From Gemmatimonadota bacterium (GTDB lineage Bacteria; Latescibacterota; UBA2968; UBA8231), in NCBI GenBank assembly GCA_009840005.1, contig VXOR01000076.1:1-64000 (forward strand): a DNA stretch of 64,000 bases, in the 5' to 3' direction. Made by a program: the position numbers and the translations under genes. A model generated the notes under the pieces. It was not told where the DNA came from and did no database searches. It saw only the letters and a list, made by a program, of their open reading frames with translations. This document shows, one piece after another, positions 1 to 7,946 of this stretch. How positions within the stretch are numbered: the stretch's first letter is position 1; the number at the start of each line of letters is the position of its first letter.

Positions 1-130
1 CGACTCCGCTTCGCGGAGTTTATCTTGAGCGAAGCCGAAAGGCTCAGCATGACACGGTGAAGCAAAGCACCCACTTGTCATGCTGAGCGAAGCGAAGCAT
101 CCCATACCGCTCTGGTGTCGTGTACTAAGG
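1..130. repeat. Palindromic intergenic repeat, copy 1
   Basis: One arm ends with CTCAGCATGACA near 43-54; the other begins TGTCATGCTGAGCGAAG near 77 and continues through CATCCCATACCGCTCT and GTCGTGTACT. The two arms are inverted copies, so the unit could form a long hairpin. Related copies lie at about 13.8, 16.3, 36.4, 42.9 (degenerate) and 51.9 kb. The first copy is cut by the window edge and its left arm is more diverged than in the others. An ATG at 80 lies within the right arm and is unlikely to be a real start. Confidence 0.8.
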
Positions 131-131
131 T

Positions 132-160
132 TTGTCGGTAATACTAGCTCGGTCTATACT
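132..160 (+). promoter_or_regulatory. Predicted sigma70-type promoter for the TPR gene
   Basis: TTGTCG at 132-137, a 17-nt spacer and TATACT at 155-160 resemble the -35/-10 consensus. Transcription would begin around 167, which is the chosen ATG of the TPR gene, so the mRNA may be leaderless. No ribosome binding site precedes that ATG, which fits. Prediction from sequence only. Confidence 0.4.
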
Positions 161-166
161 TTTTGT

Positions 167-1402
167 ATGTCTTGGTACAAATCCTCTCTGTTCCTGTTGG
201 CGATTGTCGGCTGGGCGGAAGCAACCGAATCAGCGCACGAAGCACAGGGCGACCGCTCGATGAGCGCTGGCCGCTACGGGGAAGCCGCTACCCACTATCA
301 GCGCGCCGTTGATCAGAACGCAAAATCGGCGGTGCTCTACCGCAAGTTGGCCGAGGCCCAAGCGAAAAACGAGGCTTTGCCCGCGGCCGTCCGTGCGTAC
401 GAGCAGGCCATTGTCCTAGCGCCGAGCCACGCCAAGACGCGGACCGAGTTGGCGATTTTGTTTACGCGCCTCGACCGCTACGACGATGCCTTGGCCCTGC
501 TCGAACAGACGGTGCGGGAGCATCCCGACCGCGCCCGTGCGCACATGGTGTTGGGTTTGCTGCACGCCCGCGAGGGGCGCTACCCAGCCGCGATTGCCGC
601 CTATCAGCGCGCCATTGCCGCCGTGCCCAGGTACGGGGAGGCGTGGTTCAACCTCGGCGCAGCCTATCTCAAGCAAAACGACTATGCGGCCGCCGAGCAA
701 GCCTTTAGTAGCGCCGTAGCCGCGGACACGACCTCGGCCCAATTCCGCAATGGCTTGGGGCGCAGCTATTATCTCCGGCGCGATTACGCCGCGGCTGCGA
801 CCGAATTTAGCCGCGCCGTGCGGCTGGATTCGCTGTTTGCCCAAGCCCGCTTCAACCTCGGCAACGCCTTGCTGCGCTCTGGTCAGAAGGAAGAGGGGCG
901 ACGCCAGCTCGCGCTGTACAAGCGGCTCGACGAAGAGGAAGAGCGGATCGCCATGCTAAAAAATACCTTGGCGACGCATCCAGACGACGCCGGCACATAC
1001 CACGACTTGGCCGTTGTGTACGGGCAGCGCGGCCAATACCGAGAAGCGCGCATCCGCTACCTCCAGGCACTCGACCGCGACCCTGCTTTTGCACCCGCGC
1101 ACCACAACCTCGGCAACATCCACTTCCGCCGGGGGGAAATGGCTGCGGCCGAGCAGCGGTTTCACCGTGCATTGCAGGCCGATTCCACGTACGCCCTCGC
1201 GCATTTGGGATTGGGCAATGTCCAGATGTTGCGCAAGCAGTACGAACGCGCCATTGCCTCCTTCGGCCGCGGCCTACGCTACCAGCCCGACCACCCCAAG
1301 CTCCGCCGCAACCTTGCAGCCGCTGAGCAAATTGCCGCGCAGGCTTCGACGACTCGACTGAGCTCGCCGAAGTCCCGAGCTCAGCCGAGGGTGGGCCGAT
1401 GA
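167..1402 (+). CDS. Secreted or periplasmic TPR-repeat protein
   Basis: Predicted 411-residue protein: a short hydrophobic N-terminus (MSWYKSSLFLLAIVGWAEA) that looks like a signal peptide, then about nine to ten tetratricopeptide repeats (A-x-Y-x-x-A-L-x-x-x-P pattern) through to about residue 395. TPRs form protein-binding solenoids; partner unknown. The frame is open back to 80, but that start lies in an intergenic repeat, so ATG 167 is preferred. The stop overlaps the next start (ATGA), implying translational coupling with the FG-GAP/ASPIC gene; TPR plus ASPIC pairs are common in environmental bacteria. The C-terminal tail STTRLSSPK is encoded by a copy of a 22-bp repeat also found inside two other genes. 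Confidence 0.8.
   Translation: MSWYKSSLFLLAIVGWAEATESAHEAQGDRSMSAGRYGEAATHYQRAVDQNAKSAVLYRKLAEAQAKNEALPAAVRAYEQAIVLAPSHAKTRTELAILFTRLDRYDDALALLEQTVREHPDRARAHMVLGLLHAREGRYPAAIAAYQRAIAAVPRYGEAWFNLGAAYLKQNDYAAAEQAFSSAVAADTTSAQFRNGLGRSYYLRRDYAAAATEFSRAVRLDSLFAQARFNLGNALLRSGQKEEGRRQLALYKRLDEEEERIAMLKNTLATHPDDAGTYHDLAVVYGQRGQYREARIRYLQALDRDPAFAPAHHNLGNIHFRRGEMAAAEQRFHRALQADSTYALAHLGLGNVQMLRKQYERAIASFGRGLRYQPDHPKLRRNLAAAEQIAAQASTTRLSSPKSRAQPRVGR
1351..1372 (+). repeat. 22-bp intragenic repeat, copy 1
   Basis: The 22-nt core (gactcgactgag followed by ctcgccgaag) is embedded near the 3' end of the TPR gene, where it is read as T-R-L-S-S-P-K. The same core occurs at 2059-2080 and, on the opposite strand relative to its gene, at 17175-17196. 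Confidence 0.7.
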
Positions 1403-3063
1403 TGCTGCGCACCTTGCTACTGTGGGCTAGCGTTGTATTCGCTGCGCTCGCGCTCGCTGAGCCAGCCCCGCAATTTGTGGAAATCACCGAGGAAGCGGGC
1501 CTGGAGTTTCGCTATGTCAATGGGGCTAGCGGCCACAAGTACATGGTGGAAGCCGTCGGCTCGGGCGCGGCCTTTTTCGACGGCGACGGCGACGGGTGGC
1601 TCGACCTGTACATTGTCAATGGCGCACCCATGCCCGGTTATCGCGGCCCGAGCAGTCCCAACGCGCACTATCGCAACCAACGAGACGGAACCTTTGCCGA
1701 CGTCACGGCCTCGGCCGGCACGGGCGACACTAACTTTGGCATGGGCGCGGCCGTCGGCGACTACGACAACGACGGCGATGCGGATTTGTATGTGACCAAC
1801 TACGGGCCGAATGTGTTGTACCGGAACGAAGGTGGCGGCGTTTTCGCCGACGTCACGGCTGCGACTGCGGTTGGGGATTTAGGGTGGGGCACGCACGCGG
1901 CTTTTGTCGATTACGACCGCGATGGCGACTTGGATTTGTACGCGGCCAATTATATGGAGTTCGACCCGGACCAAAACGAGGAGTGCTTCGCCGGCACGGT
2001 GCGAATTTACTGCGGTCCCAATACGTACCCCGGGCAGGCTGGCGTGTTGTACCGCAACGACTCGACTGAGCTCGCCGAAGACGACGGGGGTAGCCGCTTT
2101 GCCGATGTGACTGCAGAAGTCGGTCTCGCCGACGATTCCGGGCGGCAACTCGCCGCGGTGTTCGGCGATTTTGACAATGACGGGGACGCCGATTTGTTCG
2201 TCGCCAACGACAAGCGACCCAACTTTCTCTTCCTCAACAACGGCGATGGAACGTTTAGCGAAAATGGCGCTGAGGTCGGGGTGGCGTACAACGAGGAAGG
2301 GTTGGCCGAGTCGGCTATGGGAGCCGATTGGGGCGACTACGACAACGACGGGTTCCTCGACATTATGGTGGCGACCTTCCAGTGGCTGCCCAACACGCTC
2401 TACCACAACGACGGCGATGGGTTCTTCACGGATGTCACGTTTGCGGCCAGCTTAGGCGTGCCGAGTGTGCCGTATTTAGGCATGACGTCCGCCTTTTTCG
2501 ACTACGACAACGACGGGTTCCTCGACGTGTTCGTCAGCAATGGGCACCTCGACGAGAACGTGGAAGAATACGACCCAGCCACCACGTATCCGCAGCGCAA
2601 CCAACTCTTCCGCAACCGGGGCGACGGTTCGTTCGCCGAGGTGACTGAGCAAAGCGGGCCGGGGATGTTGGTCGAGCGCGTCAGCCACGGCGCAGTCTTC
2701 GGCGACTGCGACAACGACGGGGACGTGGATATATTCGTCTCGGACTCGGCCGCTCCGCACTGCACTCTGTTGCGCAATGATGGCGGCAATGCAAATCACT
2801 ATCTGACGGTCGAGGCCGTTGGAACTGCGAGCAATCGGGATGGTTTGGGCGCACGCGTCCGCGCCGTGGCCGGCGACTTGGTGCAGACGCGGGAGATCCG
2901 CCGCAGCTACGGCTATATGGGTTCTAACGACGTGCGTTTGATACTCGGTTTGGGCAACTACGCGCAGGTAGATACGCTGCAAGTTTATTGGCCTAGCGGC
3001 GCGGTGCAGACGCTGGTGGGCGTGGAGGCCGATCAACACATTGTGATTCGGGAGGATCGTTGA
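1399..3063 (+). CDS. FG-GAP/VCBS repeat protein with ASPIC/UnbV domain
   Basis: A 554-residue secreted protein of the CRTAC1 type. After a signal peptide (MMLRTLLLWASVVFAALALA) it carries seven calcium-binding-like motifs of the form D-x-D-x-D-G-x-x-D (for example DYDNDGDADLYVTN and DFDNDGDADLFVAN), expected to build an FG-GAP beta-propeller. The last roughly 100 residues (ANHYLTVEAVG through VYWPSGAVQTL) match the UnbV/ASPIC module. Such proteins are extracellular and probably bind ligands; no catalytic residues are evident. It is coupled to the TPR gene by an ATGA overlap; ATG 1402 is an equally good start. A 22-bp intragenic repeat encodes residues D-S-T-E-L-A-E in the loop around residues 221-228. 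Confidence 0.9.
   Translation: MMLRTLLLWASVVFAALALAEPAPQFVEITEEAGLEFRYVNGASGHKYMVEAVGSGAAFFDGDGDGWLDLYIVNGAPMPGYRGPSSPNAHYRNQRDGTFADVTASAGTGDTNFGMGAAVGDYDNDGDADLYVTNYGPNVLYRNEGGGVFADVTAATAVGDLGWGTHAAFVDYDRDGDLDLYAANYMEFDPDQNEECFAGTVRIYCGPNTYPGQAGVLYRNDSTELAEDDGGSRFADVTAEVGLADDSGRQLAAVFGDFDNDGDADLFVANDKRPNFLFLNNGDGTFSENGAEVGVAYNEEGLAESAMGADWGDYDNDGFLDIMVATFQWLPNTLYHNDGDGFFTDVTFAASLGVPSVPYLGMTSAFFDYDNDGFLDVFVSNGHLDENVEEYDPATTYPQRNQLFRNRGDGSFAEVTEQSGPGMLVERVSHGAVFGDCDNDGDVDIFVSDSAAPHCTLLRNDGGNANHYLTVEAVGTASNRDGLGARVRAVAGDLVQTREIRRSYGYMGSNDVRLILGLGNYAQVDTLQVYWPSGAVQTLVGVEADQHIVIREDR
2059..2080 (+). repeat. 22-bp intragenic repeat, copy 2
   Basis: The same 22-nt core as at 1351-1372, here read in another frame as D-S-T-E-L-A-E between two FG-GAP repeats, without interrupting the reading frame. 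Confidence 0.7.
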
Positions 3064-3078
3064 GGAGGTTGGGGCGTT

Positions 3079-3107
3079 TTGACGATGTGGGGTTGTTGGG
3101 CGATAGT
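3079..3107 (+). promoter_or_regulatory. Predicted promoter for the HicAB-like pair
   Basis: TTGACG at 3079-3084, a 17-nt spacer and GATAGT at 3102-3107, about 30 nt before the toxin start. The -10 is weak, as is common for autoregulated toxin-antitoxin promoters. Confidence 0.35.
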
Positions 3108-3135
3108 CTGGACCTGAGAAATGGATTAGTTTCAA

Positions 3136-3348
3136 ATGACCGGTGCGGAATTCATCCGTCGCGTGCGAGCGGTTGGGCGAACTCGCGGGGTGGAGGTTTA
3201 TTTTCTTTCGCGACAGGGCAAAGGTAGCCATGGTCGCCTCTATTACGGCAAGCGGTTCACGACGGTGAAAGATCGAAAGAAAGAGATCAGTCGGAGCTTA
3301 CTTGCTACTATGCTCCGACAACTCGGATTGTCCGCAAAGGACATATAG
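3136..3348 (+). CDS. hicA: HicA-like toxin (predicted mRNA interferase)
   Basis: A 70-residue basic protein with the dsRBD-like HicA fold signature: an N-terminal helix (FIRRVRAVG), then the GKGSHGRLYYG segment carrying the expected catalytic histidine, then a basic strand-helix tail ending in MLRQLGLSAKDI. HicA toxins cleave mRNA in a ribosome-independent way and are neutralised by HicB. The gene lies 29 nt upstream of a HicB-like gene, the usual order for hicAB. Length matches the family (about 60-80 residues). Confidence 0.85.
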   Translation: MTGAEFIRRVRAVGRTRGVEVYFLSRQGKGSHGRLYYGKRFTTVKDRKKEISRSLLATMLRQLGLSAKDI

Positions 3349-3377
3349 ATACTGGAAACTATGGACGGAGGTGTTTC

Positions 3378-3809
3378 ATGGCGCAATTGAGACGGCTAGC
3401 CTATCCGGTGAACCTACAGTTGATGCCCGATACCGTGCTTGTGTCGTTTCCCGACATTCCAGAAGCATTGACCGAGGGCAATACCGAACACGAGGCGCTG
3501 GCGGAAGCAGCAGACTGCCTTATCGCAGCACTTGGTGGGTACGTAAACGACGGACGGCGCATTCCAAAATCGTCGGCAGGTGCTGGCCCCGTTGTTGAAC
3601 TGCCGGCACTCATCGCCGCCAAGCTCGCGCTCTACGAGGCGATGTGCGAGCAGGACATCGACGTTGGCGAATTAGCGGAGCGGCTTGGCGCAGTTGCAAC
3701 GACGGTCCGACGCCTCCTCGACCTAGACCATCGCTCACACATCGATCAGGTCGAGACCGCGCTAGAAGCACTGGGTAAACGCCTAGTATTGGAAGTATAT
3801 GCCGCTTAA
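3378..3809 (+). CDS. hicB: HicB-like antitoxin
   Basis: A 143-residue protein preceded by GGAGG at good spacing. The N-terminus (AYPVNLQL... VSFPDIPEALTEGNT... EALAEAADCLIAAL) is the partially degraded RNase H-like fold of HicB. The C-terminus (VGELAERLGAVATTVRRLLD) looks like a helix-turn-helix able to bind the operon promoter. Together with the upstream HicA-like gene it forms a type II toxin-antitoxin module; autoregulation by HicB is expected from the family but is not shown by sequence. Confidence 0.87.
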   Translation: MAQLRRLAYPVNLQLMPDTVLVSFPDIPEALTEGNTEHEALAEAADCLIAALGGYVNDGRRIPKSSAGAGPVVELPALIAAKLALYEAMCEQDIDVGELAERLGAVATTVRRLLDLDHRSHIDQVETALEALGKRLVLEVYAA

Positions 3810-3867
3810 CGCGAAAGCGTGTCCAAGGTAATTACTCGATTATTTGGTAGTCATTAGTTAGGCCATC

Positions 3868-5226
3868 GTGAAATACCCAATAGTTACCACTTTCGTGCTC
3901 CTCGTCTTGGGCAGCGCGGCTTGGTGTGCAGAAGAGACGGTTCTGTGCATCGGCGACCAGAGCATATCAGTAGAGGAATTCGAGAAAACAGCGCAGAAGC
4001 TGCGGGAGACCGGCTATAGCCATGTCGAGGAGCTGGATCGGCAGGGCAAGCAAGAGTTGCTCGACGGCGTCATCGCGCGGGAATTGCTCGTTGCCGAGGC
4101 CCTGCGGCGCGGGTACGACCGCGATTTGGCTATTGCCGAGGCCGTGGCCAAGAGCGAGCGCAGGGCGCTGATGAACAAGCTCTACGAGCAGGAGGCCGTG
4201 CAGGCGTCGTATGCGTTTTCGGACGCGGACCTGCGGGCGTTTTTTGCCCAACAGCAGTACGACGTGGAAGTACTCAGCCAACACATCGTCTGCGCGACCG
4301 AAGAAGAAGCCCGTCTCGTCCTCGAACTGCTTGAGGAAGGGGTGCCTTTTGAGTCGCTGATCAGACCCTATTCTCTGCCGAACATCCAGCAGCGCTTTGG
4401 CCCCGGTGGTTGGGTCGGCTGGTTTAAGATCGGCGAGGTGTACGAGGGGCTGAAGGTGCCGCTCGCTACCATGCCCATCGGCAGTGTGTATCCCGATCCC
4501 GTGCAGACCGTGAGCGGCTACCACGTCTTTAGGCTTGGGGAACGACGCCCCGTCGATTTTGCTGCGGCCCGCGAGTGGGTGGAGAAACAGGCCCTCGTGC
4601 AGAGCCGGGCCGACGATATGGAACGCTACGTCGGCACTCTGCGCGAGCGGTATCAGTTGGTGCTGGACGCGGAGGTTTTTGCCGCGTTACTCGCCCTTCC
4701 GCGGCAATCGACGCAGTGGGATGGCGGGAACGCGCCGCTGCTTACTTGGCGCGGCGGTCAGTTCATAGCGCAGGAGTACCTCGCCTTAGTCGAGCCGGGC
4801 CGTGCGCCGCATCCGGCCGAACTCGACAGTGCGCGTCTATACAAAGCCGTGGACAACCTCGCTGGCAAGCAGATCATGGTGGCAGAAGCACGCAAACTGG
4901 GGATCGCCGACGATGCGGATATCCGCGCCAACGTCGAAAAAGAACGAGACGCCCTGTTGGTCAAGCGGCTCTACCAAGCCGAGGCCGAACGGGTCGGGGA
5001 AATCGGCGACTCAGCCGTGCGGGCCTTTTACGACCAGCACCTCGATCAGTTTACTCGCACCGATGGCCGGGTGGTGGATTTTGCTTTTGTGCGCGAGAGC
5101 ATTCGCGCGGCCCTGCGACAACGGGCTGAAACCGAGGCTATGGATGCGCTATTGGCCGAGTTGCGCGAGGCGTATGCAGACCAAATACAGGTGTTCCCAG
5201 CGGCGTTGGAAAAGGCGTTTGAGTAG
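3868..5226 (+). CDS. Periplasmic parvulin-type peptidyl-prolyl isomerase (SurA/PpiC-like)
   Basis: A 452-residue protein starting at GTG with signal peptide MKYPIVTTFVLLVLGSAAWC. Residues about 25-125 form a SurA_N-like helical chaperone region; residues about 130-225 match a PpiC rotamase domain (LSQHIVCATEEEA, then FGPGGWVGWFKIGEV and VSGYHVFRLGERRP). The C-terminal half repeats a SurA-like chaperone module. The family helps fold outer-membrane proteins in the periplasm. Its neighbour encodes an Omp85-type barrel, a plausible client. The next gene starts 37 nt downstream on the same strand, so they may be co-transcribed. Confidence 0.85.
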   Translation: MKYPIVTTFVLLVLGSAAWCAEETVLCIGDQSISVEEFEKTAQKLRETGYSHVEELDRQGKQELLDGVIARELLVAEALRRGYDRDLAIAEAVAKSERRALMNKLYEQEAVQASYAFSDADLRAFFAQQQYDVEVLSQHIVCATEEEARLVLELLEEGVPFESLIRPYSLPNIQQRFGPGGWVGWFKIGEVYEGLKVPLATMPIGSVYPDPVQTVSGYHVFRLGERRPVDFAAAREWVEKQALVQSRADDMERYVGTLRERYQLVLDAEVFAALLALPRQSTQWDGGNAPLLTWRGGQFIAQEYLALVEPGRAPHPAELDSARLYKAVDNLAGKQIMVAEARKLGIADDADIRANVEKERDALLVKRLYQAEAERVGEIGDSAVRAFYDQHLDQFTRTDGRVVDFAFVRESIRAALRQRAETEAMDALLAELREAYADQIQVFPAALEKAFE

Positions 5227-5263
5227 GTACTTGCTGAGAATTCCTCGCCTAGGATTAGTGATA

Positions 5264-7900
5264 ATGAATCCCAACAAACACTACTGCCTGCCTCGCTGGG
5301 TGACCGCTTTGTTTGTCGTCGCGCTGCATCTTGGGGGAGCGGCTGCGGTGGTGGCACGGGATTCACCTACTGCTGGCCAGCTAATTCATCGCTCCATCCC
5401 GCGAAAGGGCGACACCACGCATGTGGTTGTCCCCGGTGAGCGATTCAAAGCAGGCCGTTTGCAGCAGTGGATTTACGGCCGCAACTATCGCCCGCTGTGG
5501 ACGACGCCGATTGAGGTGCCGGTGCTCGACCTCAATGTGGTCGGCGGTGGACTATCGCCCATGCGCACGGGCGGCTTTGGCCAGTCCATTTCGCTGCATT
5601 TTAAGGGCCAAGATGGCCGCCGTTACACCGTGCGCTCCTTAGACAAAGACCCGACCAAGCGGCTTTTAGCCGAACTCAAGCAGACTGTCGTTGAGGATGC
5701 GATCCAAGACCTCATAAGTGCCCTGCTGCCAGCCGGGGCGCTGGTGGTGGATGCGCTGATGGAGGCGACCGGAATCCTGCATGCACCGCATCGGCTGGTG
5801 GTGATTCCCGACGATCCGCGGTTGGGCGCGTATCGCCAAGAATTCGCCGGGCTGATCGGCACCTTGCAGGAACATCCGTCCGAAGCGGCGGGCGACGAGC
5901 CGGGATTTGCTGGCTCCCGCAAGGTCAGCGGCACGGAAAAGGTGTACCAGCGCCTCGAAAAGACACCTTGCGAGCGCGTGGATGCCCGCGCCTATCTCAA
6001 GGCGCGGCTCGTCGATTTTCTCGTCGGCGACAAAGACCGGCACTCGGGCCAGTGGCGCTGGGCGCGATTTCCGGCTGGAGACTGCTATACGTGGTTGCCC
6101 ATCCCCGAAGACCGGGATCAGGCCTTTATTGATTTCGATGGCCTACTCATGACGCAGGTGCGTCAGGTCGAGCCTAAGTTCGTCCGCTTTCAAGAGCACT
6201 ACCCAGACCACCGTGGGCTCCCGCGCAATGGTTGGGAGGTGGACCGCGAGTTGCTGGCCGAACTGGAGTGGAGCGCGTGGGACTCGGTGATCACCACGGT
6301 ACAGGACGAACTACCGGACTTGGTGATTGACGCCGCCGTCCGCCGCTTGCCGGCTCCGTACTACGAGCAGGTGGGAGCGTTCCTCACCCGAGCGCTGAAG
6401 GCGCGCCGCGACCAGCTCGACGAGTTTGCGGCGCGGTACTACCGGCTGATCAGCCGCGAGGTTGAGATCAAGGCGACGGACGAGGACGAATACCTCGAAT
6501 TGGCACACCGGGAGGACGGCGCGTTGGATGTCCGCATCCGCTTGGCCGGGACGCAGCATGCCCCGTACTTTCGCCGCACCCTGTATCCCCGCGAAACCAA
6601 GGAAGTCCGCATCTATTTGCACGGCGGGGACGATCAAGTCGCCGTCCTTGGGGAGCGGGCTACAATTCGCGTCCGCGTCGATGGCGGCGGTGGCGACGAC
6701 ACGTACGCGAACCAATCGCGGGCTGGACGGCGCATGACGCGCTTCTACGATGCGCGCGGCAAAAACCGCTTTGAGAGGGGCGCGGCCCTGATTGACGAGC
6801 GACCCTACAAGCGGCCGGCTCCCACGGGTGCGACCACCGACCGGTACGTTGTTGACTGGGGTCAGGAGACGATTGCGCTGCCGGTGGTCAGCTACAGCCC
6901 GGACCTTGGCGTGTACGTCGGGCTGTTCCGCGCCCGGATATACCACGGTTACCGCAAAAACCCCTACGCGTCGAAACACGCGCTCGGCCTTGGCGTCGCC
7001 CCCAGCGCGGGAGTCAAGCCCCTAGTTACCTATTCCGGGGCGTTTCGGCATCTGCTGCGGGGCCTAGACGGGCGGCTACAGATGGAATACTCCGGCATCA
7101 ACGTCATTCGCTTCAACGGCTTTGGCAACGGCGTTGAGATTCCGCACCCGGAGTCGTTTTACGAAGTGGAGCAGACCCAGTTTAGCTTGGCGCCCGCGCT
7201 CTCTTGGTCGCAGGCGGCGTGGACGCTGACCGGCGGACCGCTCGTCCAGTTTACCACGACCCATTTGGCGGACAACAAGGGGAAGTTCATCGCCCGCTAT
7301 GAGACGCCGCTGTACGGAACGGAGACTTTCGGGCAGATCGGCGTGGGTGGGGAATTGGCCTACGACACCCGCGACAATCCCGGCCATGCCCGGCGGGGCG
7401 TGCAGTTGGGGTTGAGCGGCGCACTCTACCCCAAGCTGTGGGATGTCAAATCGGCCTTTGGCCGCGTGGGCGGCGACGCGGCGGCATATCTCTCGGCTGA
7501 TCTTCCGACCCTCCCCACCCTCGCCCTGCGCGTGGGCGGCGAAATCGTTCGCGGCGCGTTTCCGTTCCACGAAGCGGCCACGGTTGGCGGTCCCGACGAT
7601 CTAAGAGGCTTCTACGAGGATCGCTTTGCCGGTGAAGCTGCTCTCTACGGAAACGGCGAGCTGCGGATGCGGCTTATTCGACTCTGGTTCCCGCTGCCGG
7701 GGGAACTGGGGGCATTCGCCGCGGTCGATGCTGGACGGGTGTTCTACAACGCCGATCCGGCGGAGGCCGATGGCTGGCACATCGGCACGGGTGGCGGGCT
7801 TTGGGTCTCGTTTCTCAAGCGGCAGGCGACGTTGAGCGCGGCACTGCTGGAAGGCGAGGATCGGATCGGCGCGTACCTACGCACCGGGATGATGTTCTAG
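5264..7900 (+). CDS. Kinase-like domain fused to Omp85/BamA-type outer-membrane barrel
   Basis: The frame is open further upstream, but ATG 5264 begins a clear signal peptide (PRWVTALFVVALHLGGAAA), giving 878 residues. The middle region has GDKDRHSGQWRW (about residues 254-265) and PEDRDQAF (about 281-288), which resemble the catalytic and metal-binding loops of PI3K/HipA-like kinases. From about residue 540 it resembles the surface antigen D15/Omp85 barrel, with GGPDDLRGFYEDRF, an outer-membrane L-R-G-F lid-loop motif, and a terminal phenylalanine. I recall Bacteroidota proteins that join a metallophosphoesterase, this middle region and the barrel in one chain; here the phosphoesterase is the next gene, on the opposite strand. 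Substrate unknown. Confidence 0.75.
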   Translation: MNPNKHYCLPRWVTALFVVALHLGGAAAVVARDSPTAGQLIHRSIPRKGDTTHVVVPGERFKAGRLQQWIYGRNYRPLWTTPIEVPVLDLNVVGGGLSPMRTGGFGQSISLHFKGQDGRRYTVRSLDKDPTKRLLAELKQTVVEDAIQDLISALLPAGALVVDALMEATGILHAPHRLVVIPDDPRLGAYRQEFAGLIGTLQEHPSEAAGDEPGFAGSRKVSGTEKVYQRLEKTPCERVDARAYLKARLVDFLVGDKDRHSGQWRWARFPAGDCYTWLPIPEDRDQAFIDFDGLLMTQVRQVEPKFVRFQEHYPDHRGLPRNGWEVDRELLAELEWSAWDSVITTVQDELPDLVIDAAVRRLPAPYYEQVGAFLTRALKARRDQLDEFAARYYRLISREVEIKATDEDEYLELAHREDGALDVRIRLAGTQHAPYFRRTLYPRETKEVRIYLHGGDDQVAVLGERATIRVRVDGGGGDDTYANQSRAGRRMTRFYDARGKNRFERGAALIDERPYKRPAPTGATTDRYVVDWGQETIALPVVSYSPDLGVYVGLFRARIYHGYRKNPYASKHALGLGVAPSAGVKPLVTYSGAFRHLLRGLDGRLQMEYSGINVIRFNGFGNGVEIPHPESFYEVEQTQFSLAPALSWSQAAWTLTGGPLVQFTTTHLADNKGKFIARYETPLYGTETFGQIGVGGELAYDTRDNPGHARRGVQLGLSGALYPKLWDVKSAFGRVGGDAAAYLSADLPTLPTLALRVGGEIVRGAFPFHEAATVGGPDDLRGFYEDRFAGEAALYGNGELRMRLIRLWFPLPGELGAFAAVDAGRVFYNADPAEADGWHIGTGGGLWVSFLKRQATLSAALLEGEDRIGAYLRTGMMF

Positions 7901-7905
7901 ATGTA

Positions 7906-7927
7906 GGGGCGGTTTCCAAACCGCCCC
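7906..7927. terminator. Hairpin between convergent genes
   Basis: GGGGCGGTTT and AAACCGCCCC form a perfect 10-bp inverted repeat with a 2-nt centre, directly after the stop of the barrel gene and before the stop of the convergent phosphoesterase gene. It could terminate transcription in both directions, though no clear T-tract follows. Confidence 0.5.
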
Positions 7928-7946
7928 CCAGAGATTCCAGTTCGGA

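Noticed and set aside
2476..3231. Minus-strand frame across the ASPIC domain and the HicAB promoter
   Set aside because: Antisense to a clear gene; no family or start signal.
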